From positions 419,668 through 483,667 of the forward strand of contig VZSE01014410.1 of the NCBI GenBank assembly GCA_013398275.1: 64,000 nucleotides of DNA. The letters run 5' to 3'. Shown here piece by piece: positions 12,534-24,623 of the stretch. Position 1 is the stretch's first letter. Each line of letters opens with the position of its first letter. Position numbers and translations under genes: made by a program. A model generated the notes under the pieces. It was given only the letters and a program-made list of their open reading frames with translations, was not told the DNA's origin and searched no databases. Source of the DNA: Promerops cafer (Eukaryota; Chordata; Aves; Passeriformes; Nectariniidae).

Positions 12534-15059
12534 ATTATTCCATCTACCTTTATTAACCTCCTTCCTCCAGTTCTACTTTCAAACTCATCTTACACTGAAT
12601 TGGCCCATTTTCCTAAAATTTGCTGTAAAAATAAGTACTTAAAAATTATATAAGCATGACGTTTACTAGAAAATGTGTAGCAGGGAATCAAGAAATCCTT
12701 TGCATATGTTTAAATAGTGCTTGCACTGTGACTGCCATTAGGCTTAGACTATTCTGTTGATGCTGTTGCTCCACCATGGCAGAAATCTCATTCCAGCTGC
12801 ATATGTGAAGGGTGTAAATATCAGAACTAGCAATTTTCCTCAAGCATTTTCTTTGCATTTGAATGGAGCATAGGAAAAAAGCATCCAATCTGACAAGCAA
12901 ACCTGATGGTAGCTCCAGGAAAGCAGTTTTTTGTTTTTGTTTTCAAAGCAATTTCTCTATTTTTTCTCTACTTCTCTATTGCACCATTTAGCTGAGTGGC
13001 AATATAGTCTGCCTCCAGCACACAGCAGGAACCTCATGTCTATAGATGTTTTATGCACTCTTTTCTTTTTCATGTATCCTAGGGTGGTGTGCTTGAGGTG
13101 AACATTTTTTCCTCCTCTCTCCCCAAAAATGGCATTAATAACAATATCAAAAGGAGGAAATTATACAAAAAAAGAAGGTAGGAGTAGGATGGAGTGTGTC
13201 TGCATTTGATAAATGTCTTTGTCATTTCTAACACTTGAATTTTTAACATCTAATGTCTATTGTCCCTCAATATCTGCAGTCCTCCTGTGGGCTTAGGGTA
13301 TCAGAAGAGAGGGAAGAGCAGTTTGTGACCCCACACGTGAGGAGGTGAATTAATGGTGTTCTCTGAAATTATAGGCCATTTAAAATGCATTAATTGTAAG
13401 AGATTTCTCAGTCTCTGCCATTGAAGATATCAAGCTGTGTTTTCTTACCTGTAGCAGACACTGATAGGGACACAGCTAAGTCAAGAAATAAACTGAAAGT
13501 CAGTTCTAGGTTGGAAAAGGTTGTGTGTGTGGTTTTAAATAATGGCCATATAAAAGTCAAAGTGCTGATCATGTTTCTGAACACAGAAGGAAAACCTGCT
13601 CTATTTGGTTTCAGTTTCAGTGTGCAAGGAGCAGCTCTGATTCTTCAGTGTCAGTTCCATCACAAAGTGGGAGCAAAATGAGCAGGAGAAAAAACAAAAA
13701 TGAAATCCATTGCATGGCAACTTGAGTTGACATGAAAGGCAAGTTTCTTCATTTTGGGAGGAGCACCCCAGATTTCTAGTAGCTGGGGAAGAAAAAAGTT
13801 AAACTGATTTAGGGTATAATTTTTCTGAATATTTAATACATATCCTGCTGTCCTAGTAAATATAGGATTTTAGGATTTGATTATACTTACATGTAGAAAT
13901 TTCTGATGGTTAAAACAGTATCTCAAGGAAAGATGGATGGTAACTCTTTCCCAGCCCAACTTCTGTATGAATAAATGTGATCCTTCTGGCTACTAGTAGT
14001 TATATATATATTAGTAGGCTGATAATTTTCCATGTGCTTGCTACATCTGGGATTTTGTGCAACAAGTGCAGCACTGTGATAAGTATTTAAAAGCAGTAGA
14101 TGCATGTTAGGCACTTCTCCATCAGTTTTTATACTCTGCCCGACTTTTCCAGATCAGCCAGCTATGTGACAGGTCCTCAAAATTGCATCAGCTTCCCTGA
14201 GGATCACCAGGTGCCCTCCAAGCATGCCATGGGTATTTCAAGCAAGGTGTTAATCAGACTCATTTCCTAGGCAGATTGCTGTTCCAGGTTTATATATGCA
14301 TTAGCACAAATTATTTTCCCCTTGGTAACGTCTAGTTTTCTATACATATTTTTTGATCCTTATTAAATTTAAGTCCATGGTTGGGGATTGCAGGAGTCTG
14401 AAGAAGTACGAACAAGACTTTCAATGTGATCTGCTTGTGAGTTTGTGTTCCTTATTACCATTGCTGTAATGAAGCAACAGGTGCCTCATAGAGTGGGAAG
14501 TAGCACAAAGAGCAGTTTTTCATTTTTCTAAGATTGTATGGCAAATAAAGAAAGCCTATTGGTTCGTTTCTTTTCCCAAACCACTTGCATTTGGTCCTTC
14601 CTCACTTCCACTTTCTCTTCCCTGCCAAACCAGGTGGAGCACAGGGAATGTGCAGCTTCCCAGTCATGCACAAAGCACTTCCAGGCTTGCCAGAGAGAGG
14701 AAGAAATTGGATGACATAGATGGAATTCTCTTTTGTTTGATTTCCTTCCTCTCATTGCTGCTGTCATGAACATGTGAAAATTACCTCTAGCAAAACACTT
14801 AAGCTGAGATATAATCTGCCAAGGGAATTTGGGCATATAGTACCTGCTTAAAATAACAATAAATTAGACAGTTGGATGCCTTATTCTCAGTACAGCTTTG
14901 AAAGTCTCTGGCTTTAAGTATAATTACAAATAAGATTTAAACAATGTCATTATTTATACAGGCTCGCTATGAGTCATGAATTACATCTTTCTAAATTAAT
15001 AAAAAGATTAATTTTCTCTTGTTTTCATTTCCATCATCCCCAATACCTTGCAGGGGAGA

Positions 15060-15620
15060 GCTTACAGAATAAACTGCTTCTGGGGCCCCGGCTGAAAACC
15101 ATTCCAGTGCGGAGGCTGGTGAGGAATGCTGCAGCTCCCTTGGTAGAGTGCATCCCTCCTGGGGGCACCTGGGTGCCTGTTCAGACCTGCACATGTATCT
15201 GCTGGCTTTGGGTGGCACTCAAGGCGGGATGTTGGACTGACTTGAAAGCGCCCTCGCTAGCTTGGCTTTGGCCTGTTTGAAAAGAGCTTTTTGTGCTGGG
15301 GCAGCTCACCTGTCTATCTTGTCAGGTCCTCGTGGATTTACCTGCCGCCCATATGTGCTCAAACACGTTCCGTGGGGCCTGTGTCTGCAGCACAGGCGTT
15401 CTGCCCTTCTCTCCAGAGCAAACGCCTCCGCCGCCACAGAGGCACTGATGTGAGCAGGGCTCAGCAGGTGCTCTGCAGCCCTGCAAGCCCCTCATGCACC
15501 CTGGGGGTGCTTGGAGCCAGGCGTGACTCCAGCCAGTGTCAGGAGCAGGATTAAGTCTGTGGGACACGCCACGCTTAGGCGAGATCTTAAGCCTGCTCTC
15601 CACCTCCAACATGCGTGCCC
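15060..15620. promoter_or_regulatory. GC-rich intronic patch
   Basis: GC content here is clearly higher than in the flanking AT-rich intron, with about 18 CpG in 560 bp, the densest part being 15360-15450 and 15560-15615. Several overlapping ORFs on both strands (up to 103 codons) are a by-product of the GC content. No CR1 signature is seen. It could be an enhancer, a non-coding exon or an unrecognised GC-rich repeat. Confidence 0.25.
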
Positions 15621-17601
15621 CACAGCAGAATGCTTGACATAGAGTTTCTTATATCCAACAATCACTTTGTCTGATGGTATCAATTTTGGTATTTTCTGAG
15701 TTTGCAGTACTTCCTGAATCCTCATTTACTGTAAATTTACTGACCACACAAGCATTTTGCAATACTGTGCATTGCCTTCAATGCCCAAGCAAAACTGAGG
15801 CTGGTTTTCCCTTTTGCTTCAGACTGGCACTGTTTTGATTTCCTCCCCTCTATATTATGCAGCATTCTAACAGGCATACAACTCAGGTGCTTTATTTTCT
15901 GCTTAATGTCTAACTCAAGAATAAATGAACAAAAGGAGTGACTTGTTTCCTGAAAGAAATGCCTTTGATACCAGGGACTGAAGTGCAGGACCAGTGTGTG
16001 GATTACTGACTGTCCAGATTTAGGACTGCATTGCCTTTTACTTTTGAAATGGATCTTTTCTTTTTCTTCTCTCAGTGAGAAAGGAAGTTCACAGGACACC
16101 AACAGGCTTCTTCATCAAAGCTCTGCCTTTTGTGTTCCATTTGCTGGCTAAGCATCTTCTTCCTGACCCCATCTCTTCAGCTGCTTAGGTATTTCTGTGC
16201 AAAAGAAGGGTGCGGGTAGGCAGGGAAAGATTCTGTTTGCTTTATTTCAGTGTTAGTCCCTTGTGTGCAGCACCTGTGACTGATCTTGATTATCTCTGAA
16301 GATTTAACAGCTTTCTACTTCTTACATAACATCTTCAGATTAGGAATGGGAGTTAGGGACTACCCCAAAAGCCAACCACCACCAAAGTTATGTGGTGTTT
16401 ATCTTACTAAATGACTGACAGTGTTGATTAACAGAAGAGAGGGTTGTAAGAGACAAGGGATAGTGACACATTTCCAAGTTTATAGATGCAGTGGAATAAT
16501 ACTGCTTCTGTATGGAGAGGAGGAGCTGCTGTGGCTGACTCTGGACCTGTAATGCAGATGGCTGCTCTGAAACAGGAAAGTCACTATGGAAGAGAATGTG
16601 GAATAGAATTTAGCAATTCCAGTAAATGGAGACATGAATTGCAATGGAAGCAGTTTATTTTAACAGAGAGTATTTTGTAAGTTGGTTTCTCTCTGGGTTA
16701 TTCATTATTCCCCTCCTCCCTAACTGCTTTTATCCATTGGCAATTTCGGCCACAGTAGAAGGAAGACTTCTTTGCAATACAATACTGCTGGAGGTTTCAT
16801 AGACATTTGGAGCCAGGGAAAGGAGGGAGTCCCTGTAACATGAGCTTAATGTTTGAGATGGGAAAGAAACCACAAAGGCAAAAGATTTTAAATATCCACC
16901 ACCTCTGAAAAAGCTTGGAGATTGCTGTCTCAAGCATAAAGCCATAGAAAAACAGGGACCATTAGTTCTACTTTTAGGAAATAACCTTTTGCTATAAACT
17001 TGCTGTGAACTGGCTTGTGGGACCTTGCCAAGGCTTGCTTTGAAGACAGATGTGGGCTTCTCTGAGCCCTGTACTGTGGTTAACTCCTGATCTAGTGATT
17101 AGCTGTCCTGACTCCAAGGTGCACCTGTCATTAAGGAATTAATGCACATTTCATGAGCAGAAGCTGAACAAATTAGAGCCTTTTGCTGTTTATAGTTAAG
17201 GGGTGAAACTCCTTCTTTAGATGTATTGCAGTGTCTCCTGAAACAGGTGGAGGCTATGTCCTTTATTTCTTCTACTGCATTGTTAATTATCACAAATTAA
17301 GGTGTAGGTGACTTGCTGACAGCAATTTTCAAAAATCTGACTCTTGAGAAATGAAGGGTTCAATACCACCCTATTTTTTTTAAACATGAAAACTTTCTAT
17401 GCAAGGTGAAAGCAAGGAGTTTGTGTGTCCTGGAAAGAACGTGCAATTAATAATTTTTTCCCAGGTTCCTGTACTCATCTATTTTTTAAGCAATTCATTA
17501 CTGAATACCCCAAGGGATATTTCATGAAATTTGGTATCACAATGAAGTTAGAATTGGAACTTTATTTGTCACTGGATGATGTTGAATTTAAGTTTGGCAT
17601 T

Positions 17602-18062
17602 CATTGAGGGGCTGCAGTGTGTCCAGAGAAGGGTAACAGAGCTGGGAAAGTGTCTGGAGAGTGAGTCATATGAGGAATGGCTGAGGGAGCTGGGAAGGGG
17701 TTCAGCCTGGAGAAAAGGAGGTGCAGGAGGGACCTTCTGGCTCTGCATAACTCCCTGACAGGAGGGGACAGCTGGGGCTCTGCTCCCAGGGAACGGGGAC
17801 AGGATAGGAGGAAACAGCCTCAAGTTGCACTCAGGGAGACTCAGGTTGGATATCAGGAGGAATTTCCCCATGGAAGGGGTGCTCAGGCATTGGAAGGAGC
17901 TGCCCAGGGAAGTGGTGGAGTCCCCATCCCTGAAGGTGTCCAAGGAATGACTGGAGGTGGCACTCAGTGCTCTGGGCTGGGTGACCAGGTGGGAATCAGG
18001 CACAGGTTGGACTCCATGATCTGGGGCATCTTTTCCATCCTCGGTGATTCTGGGATCTCTGG
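17602..18062 (+). mobile_element. CR1 LINE 3' fragment (about 460 bp)
   Basis: Sense-strand CR1 3' region. In order it has 'gtgtccagagaagggtaaca', 'ctgagggagctgggaagggg', 'cagcctggagaaaaggagg', 'ggaaacagcctcaagttgca', 'ttggatatcaggaggaattt', 'tggaaggagctgcccaggga' and 'ggttggactccatgatct', ending at 'ggtgattctgggatct'. The 167-codon ORF at 17677-18180 is a by-product of this repeat. It belongs to the same subfamily as the copy at 49.5-50.2 kb. Confidence 0.94.
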
Positions 18063-18839
18063 GATGCTCTTAGCATGCTGCAGGAGGAACAAGGGTGGTT
18101 CTCTGGCAGAGGAGGAAGGCAGCTCCAGGAGAGAGCAGCCCAGGCTGAGGCTTGGGGAAATGCCTCTTCCTGGGCTGTGAGCTCAGATGTATCACTGTGC
18201 CTTTCCCTGTGGCCCTTTCCCCATGCTGAAACAGGCAAAGATACTAACCTCAGTGAGAAATACTTGGTACTTCCTGAGACAAAATCACTGTAGAAAAGAT
18301 GTTTCCATTTGCACAAGTTTTGTTAAATACCCAAGTGCTTGTTAATATAATTTTGATGTAATGTTTCCCACTATGACTATGGTGTGTTTAGCCACAGGAA
18401 ATTTTTCCTTTTCTTCAATCCTGGTCTTTCCTTCAGAGTGGCAGTAAATTTTTGGTTCCTTGTTTTGCCTCACAACAGTAAAAACAGACAGGCCTGTCAT
18501 ATCACAGACAGTGAAATCAGACTTTAAATCAAAAGCCTTTATGTCTGCAGTATCAGAAGCTCAGCAGCCTTCATCACCTACCCACCATCTACAAATAAAG
18601 TTTGAACGTGGAAAGTGGTTAAAATGGGTCTGCTTTACCAACAGAGAAATAAAAGCTGGCCTAAATCAGACAGACTCTCCACTAATAACAGCAACAACAA
18701 TGTTCCTGTCTGGTTTTTATTTGGGATGCACATCTTATAATTAATCTTCCTTCTCCTAATTTCCCTTTCATCTGGGGCTTTTCCAAGCGCTTCATGAGAA
18801 CATAATAACCAAGCCCAACTGTATCTCTGACACACATGA

Positions 18840-18990
18840 TTATTGTTATTATCTTCATTAGGCTAATGCAGACTCTGAAATTCTGCATGATCAAGTAACA
18901 TGCCCAAGGTTAAATAGTGATGTAGTGTCAGGATTCAGAACAGAGCAGTTCTGTCTCCTAATTCAGGGTTGAATTCAGGTTTTGCTCTAT
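18840..18990 (-). mobile_element. MIR-like SINE fossil
   Basis: Reverse-orientation match to the MIR family as I know it: 'caagtaacatgcccaaggtt' followed by 'aatagtgatgtagtgtcaggattcagaac' in pieces, matching the inverse of 'cactta...ctgtgtgaccttgggcaagt'. It is heavily diverged. The upstream part (attattgttattatcttcatta) fits the AT-rich middle of MIR. Confidence 0.5.
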
Positions 18991-19121
18991 CTAGGAGTGT
19001 GCATCACTGTCCTGTTACCACAGCCCTTCTCATGGAGGTCCTGTGGCAGTGCAGCTTAACAAAATCAAAAACCTTGCTGTCAAGTGTGTGTTAGCTCCAG
19101 AAACCGCTGCAACTTGCACTG

Positions 19122-19147
19122 AATAAAATACTCTATAAAAAAAAAAA
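19122..19147 (+). other. AATAAA followed by A-run (possible retroposed 3' end)
   Basis: AATAAA at 19122-19127 is followed after 9 bases by an 11-A run (19137-19147). This spacing is like a polyadenylation signal and tail copied into DNA. I could not identify a parent transcript upstream, so it may be chance in AT-rich sequence. Confidence 0.2.
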
Positions 19148-20241
19148 CAGGACAAGAGGACAAGTCCCTTTTGTGCTGTGAAGACTTCTGGTCTCACTGT
19201 AGCCACATGCCCACACCACTGACTCCTTGCAGCTCTGGAGAAGCCCTTGCTGTCATGCTTATTTTAGTGTCCCCTGTTCTTATCTGAGTACACACTCTCA
19301 TGAGTGTCTAAGGTTTTATCCACAGATTTTTGCTATATCAGCTAAGGACCTATGGTAGAACATAGTACATTCCTTACTAGATCATTTTAAGAAGCTAGAC
19401 CGGTGCTTTTAAATATCTCCTGTGATAACCCCAAAGCTGGTTTCTTTTCTCTAATAGTGCTGTGGGTAAGCTGTGGCTTCCTTAACAAGCTTTTGTGCCC
19501 TACACAGATCTTTGAATACCTGTGTGCTCTTACTAATTACCTGTACAAAGCCACTTGCTTTGTCAGTGAGATGATTTTAAAGACACTTTGCTTAGAATAA
19601 CTAATGGACATTTGGGCGCCACACGCAGTTGTGACCTGGCACAGCTTGACCAGGACCCAGAATGAAATGAACACACTCAGTGTGTTTCTGTGGGAGATAA
19701 GTGCATGTGAGGAGTGTCACATTGCTTTGTGCTCAGAGAAGGGTACTTTAATCTGAGGGAGATGTTGGAGTGGGAAGTGACAGGAGGGCATTTCCACTCA
19801 TACATAAATTAAAATATGCCCATGGTTAGAGCTCTGCAGTGGCTGCTTTAAACACTTGACAAAAAGCTCAAGGTGGTTCCAGGAACCGACATGGGCAGTG
19901 TGTAGGAATGTACCCCATTCAGCCTCATCTGTGGGAAAAACATCTCCCTCAGAGCATGTGAGGATAAAACAGGACCTTTTGATTTATTTACCTCATGCAG
20001 ATAGTAGGATTCTTGCAGATCAGTGCACTTGTGATGGGAGAGTTCCCCAACTGAATACCAGAATGGAGAAAAGGAACAGGAGGAAGGGATCATAGTGCCC
20101 TCCAGATCAGGTTGGGTGAGGGGACCCCAGAAGTCCTAATTATGGTGCTCTAGAGAAAACAGGGAAAAGAGGTGGATGAAAGGAAGCATTGTGTTACAGT
20201 GGCCTTGGAGCAGCTTTATTCTCCCTTGTTATCCTCCCTCT

Positions 20242-20644
20242 TAGGAACACAGGCTGAGAGAGTTGGGCTTGTTCAGTCTGAAGAAGAGCAGGCTCAGGGG
20301 AGACCTTAGAACCCCTTCCAGTGCCTAAAGGGGCTCCAAGAGAGCTGACAAAGGACTTTGGACAAAGGCCTGGAGTGCCAGGACAAGGGGGTGTGACTTC
20401 CCACTCCCAGAGGGCAGGGATAGATGGGATATTGGGAAGGAATTCTTAGCTGTGAGGGTGCTGAGGCCCTGGCACAGGGTGCCCAGAGCAGCTGTGGCTG
20501 CCCCATCGCTGGAAGTGTCCAAGGCCAGCTTGGACAGGGCTTGGAGCAACCTGGGATAGTGGAAGGTGTCCTTGCCCATGGCAGGGGTTTGGAACAAGAT
20601 GAGTTTTAACATCCATTCCAACCTAAACCATTCCATGATTCTTT
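20242..20644 (+). mobile_element. CR1 LINE 3' fragment (about 400 bp)
   Basis: Sense CR1 tail: 'aggctgagagagttgggctt', 'cagtctgaagaagagcaggc', 'tcaggggagacctta', 'agctgtggctgccccatc', 'tggaagtgtccaaggccagc' and 'gggatagtggaaggtgtcc'. It ends with 'ccattccaacctaaaccatt' and ccatgattctt. This is a different CR1 subfamily (with the 'ggccagcttggacagggctt' block) from the copy at 17.6 kb. Confidence 0.94.
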
Positions 20645-23600
20645 ACGCAGGGTGACAGATTCATGAACCTACCTGCCATGTTCAGCAGCAGAGTCTCAGG
20701 GGTGTTTAAAGCATATGTCTAAGAGTAAAGGCTATTCTGGGGATCACTAAAGTTAGGGAAAGTATTTTTAGCTGAGTCCAAAAGCTTCTTCATCTGGAAT
20801 TTTAAACAAGGTTTAGGTAGCTACTTGAAATAGTGGGGCTTTGGGTTCTTTCACAGATTTCCTGTTGACTTAAAAGAGGGTGGCAGCACCAAGTTTGTAT
20901 CACAGTTTTTTCCAGGTTTTAATCTGTGGATGAGATGCTATAGACAATTCCAGCTTTTCCTGCTTGTGCACTTAAAGCCTTATGAGCCTGTCCAGAACTA
21001 GGTCACAGAGGGAGATTTGTATAGTGGACATTAACATTGCACAGCCACTAGTGAAAATCAGTGTGCAGGAGTACTGAAGATGTGCTCTTACACCCCTGTA
21101 CTGGCATGAAGTTGATGACAAGAGCTCTTTGTTAGCCCAGGATGATGACAGTGGATGTTTCGTTCTTTGCCTGAGAAATCTGACAGTTGTGCACTGCAGA
21201 AACCTGCCTGGAATGTGCCTGACATTCCCTGATGGGCTGCTTTGCTCCTGGCTGCTCTCTTCTGCAGATGGCTCTGTACAAGATACCTCTGCATCTGGCC
21301 TCTCCCTTGCATTTTGTAAAACATTCTTTGTGGTAAAAAAGAATACGAAGCTCCTTACAATTACAAACAATATACCAATGTGCCCTGGACAGCTTGTGAT
21401 GTTCTGAAATAGCTCCAAGGCATTGCCAAGCAGAAGCAAAATGCAAATGAGAGATGAGATGCAGTCACTTGGAAGTATGTCCAATCTGAGTGCACATTTC
21501 TACAGATTTGATAGAAATCTTCTTAACTGGAGAAATTAGCTGTCATCTGCTGTAAATCATCAGTCACTAATTACCCCAGTTGTTCATTCAGTCTCCTGTG
21601 TCACATAAATGTGCATGGCTGTAGGAGAAAAGGAAGTGGTTAAAAACCCCTCACTTGCTAGAGTGTGGAACTAGAGAACATTGAAGCTTTTTTCCTTTCA
21701 CCTTCACAACCTTGAAATTTGTGGTTTTTGTCTCTCTGATTTTATTTGAGTTTAACAGCTTGAATTTAATTTTATTATTGTGAAATAATATCAATGAGAT
21801 CCAGAGACACAGCTGCTTGTACACAGAAGTGCACATAATAGGCCAGGCTTTTTGGTGGAATTTGTGTTCCCAACCTGCCTGAAAACCTCAAATCCAACAG
21901 GTGGTGTGTCAGAAGGTGTAACAGAACAAGTTGTCATGGTCTGTGTGAGTGAGGTGGCAGCAAAGTGGTTGTGCTTGCATAGACTTGGGTTTAGAACTGT
22001 TAACCTCATGCCATGCACACCATAAGTTCTCAGTTTAGTGCTGTTAAAATATTTGCATGTGCTTTGACTGGTTCCAAGTGATTACTTGATTACTATTTAC
22101 TTCATAAGGTAGTATCAAGCATTCAGTAGAATATGGTAATATGCATCAAAAGTATTTGGTTAAAATATATATACTTTTATAAAAGTAAAGGCATCAAACT
22201 GATTCTGAGAGCAAGAGCCCAATCATTATGCATTGTCTCTGGAACTCATGAATGCCTCTTTCCTTTCTTGATTTTACCTAGTCAGAAAACCATGAGGTTA
22301 GAACTGTGAAGTTTATAACCACATCTATACAAAGACAGCAAAAATCTCCAAAATCTCTCCAAAAAGAGATTTTGTAGATACTTATTTTAATTTCCTTGCA
22401 ATTTGTGGCTCATGCCAGTTTCCTGACTCATCGTCACCCCGGTATGTTGATAAGCCAAATTTTCCAATAAGGAAAACAAGGGGGCAGTGAGTCACTGACT
22501 GAATTCATATGCACTTGATTTGCTCTATCATTATCCATACTGGTTTTATTTATTTTAATTAGTTCATATACAAAGTCTATGAGATATGTTTCACTGCATG
22601 AATTAGCTCAACTTGTTAGTCTTGTCTAAAGATTAGAAAGGCAGAAGACAAGTAGAGCTTCTGGTGGCAGGCCCAATTTTTTCTGCTACAGTCCATGAGG
22701 AGAATGTGAATTGGGGGAGTATCTGAATTTTCTGAGATTTGAATAATTGAAATAATAACATTATTTTTTGAGGCTCTCCTCTTTGATGTGAAAATCTGGT
22801 GAGGCTGATGCTTAGATCTAAAATGTCCCAAGAGTAGGTTTTTTTTCCTCTGGTAAAGATTGTGCTTCATTCTGTGTTTGCATGAGATTACAAAAAAACC
22901 AGAAACTGGGTCTAAACTGGGCCCTGAGCTAGAGATGCTGGGTGTGAGAGAAAGGTCTGGCCAGCATTGTCTGAAAGCTGTTAATGATTCTTATCCTTTC
23001 AGATGACTAATATAAACCTCAGCTACTACTTCAGTTTTTTTGGTTTTTCAGATTTGTAAGAGCTTATTTTTCCCAATCCACATAAAGGAGCTGTTCCAAG
23101 TCTCAGTGAATAAGTTTGGTTTTAAGTTCAGGTCTAGGTGCCAATTCATTTTAGTCTGTCCTTTGAGCCAAATCCTGTCACTTATCTTTAATTGAAGTCT
23201 TCCCTTGGCTTGCAGGAGCTGCCAGGCTGATTAAGATAGACTAAGCAGGAGTCTGCAAGTGAGATGAGGCAGGGGTGAAATTAGGGATCTCCTTGCAGGG
23301 AGCTGTGTCCCAGGTGGAGAGGAGAGTGAAGTGATGCTGCAAGCTTCTCCTCAGATTTGGCCCATGTAATCTTCAAGTCTCACTGCTGAGAGCTGTTGTT
23401 GCAATGGGTCATAAATGGAAAATCTTCCATGTTTTGGAATTTATTTAAGCTCTCTGTTTCATGCTGGCCGAGTATCCCATGTTCCCTGTTTGACAAGGAC
23501 ATCCTTCCCAGCCATAGTCCTGGGAACAGACATACACTGTAATTAAGGAGATGAAGGATTTGATTAGGGTGTGGGTTTACCAATGAGGCACCCAGCATCT

Positions 23601-23983
23601 GGCAGCCATGGTTGCATCCAAACCCCTATTTGTTTTGTTTTGGTTTTTTTTTAATCCCAACAGGACTGGCTGTCCTGTGCTGCCTTCCCCAGACGCCCTG
23701 ACCCTGTGTTAATGATGCCTTGTGCGAATCGATTCTACACCTGATGAACTTTTTTATCTCCTCCCAGTCTTGCAGGCAATTTTGTGCTCAGACTTTGCAT
23801 ACCACATTACAGTGGAGTTTGAGCTGTGTTAGAGAAACCATCATTTATTATTGCCAGAGTAAGAAGTTGCTTTTTTAATATACTTCTTCTCCATGTTCTT
23901 GATTAATCGCATTCCTTATTTTTTTTTCCTGATGCTTAATTACTTGTTACATGCTATGCAGGTCAGCCAGTAGTAGCCTTTGG

Positions 23984-24004
23984 GAATGAATGAATAAATG
24001 AATA
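23984..24004. repeat. (GAAT)n short tandem repeat
   Basis: About five imperfect GAAT/AAAT units, too short to be of special note. Confidence 0.8.
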
Positions 24005-24402
24005 GCTCAAATACTTCCCTACTGATACTATAATAATGACAAAAACATAGAATGGAAAAAGTGGGTGTGACAGGTGGCATGAGTCTCTGAGGATAACATT
24101 GGTTTTGATTCAGAATAGGAGTGTCACCTCAGACAGGCATTTCTATTTCATTTCCCAAGCAGTAGTGAGTGCTTTGCAGAGCCTGCAGCACCTGTCCTTC
24201 CAAAACCCCACTGCAAATGGAGTGAACAGCAATTCCTCTGCTGTGTCCTGACAGTCCAACACCATCATCTGAGACAAGCCTCCACCTCAACACCTTCTGC
24301 AGGTAGTGGGAGGCTCTCAGTGCCTGTGAAGGCTGTGAATTCTCACACTTCTTTGGGGTTTTGTTTGGAAAAGGCTGGAGCTTTGTCAGGGGATGTTTAT
24401 GC

Positions 24403-24623
24403 TGGATATCAGGAGAACCTTCTTCCCCCAGAGGGTGCTGGGCACGGCCCAGGCTCCCCAGGGAATGGTCATGGCCCCAAGCCTGCCAGAGCTCCAGGAG
24501 CATTTGGACAATGCTCTCAGGCACAGGGTGGGATTGTTGGGGGGTCTGCAGGGCCAGGAGCTGGACTCAGTGATCCCTATGGGTTCCTTCCAGCCCAGGA
24601 TATTCTCTGATTCTATTCTGTCA
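24403..24623 (+). mobile_element. CR1 LINE 3' fragment (about 220 bp)
   Basis: Sense CR1 tail with 'tggatatcaggagaaccttc', 'gctccaggagcatttggaca', 'ctcaggcacagggtgggatt' and 'gccaggagctggactcagtg', finishing 'ttccagcccaggatattctc' and tgattctattctg. The block 'ttggacaatgctctcaggca' marks a third CR1 subfamily, the one also seen inverted at 39.1 kb. Confidence 0.92.

Noticed and set aside
17677..18180. 167-codon + strand ORF
   Set aside because: Most of it lies on the sense CR1 fragment at 17.6-18.06 kb, in the 3' non-coding tail of the element.
20972..21484. 170-codon minus-strand ORF with hydrophobic start
   Set aside because: The hydrophobic N-terminus suggested a signal or membrane segment, but the rest has no pattern, and overlapping frames on both strands are equally open.
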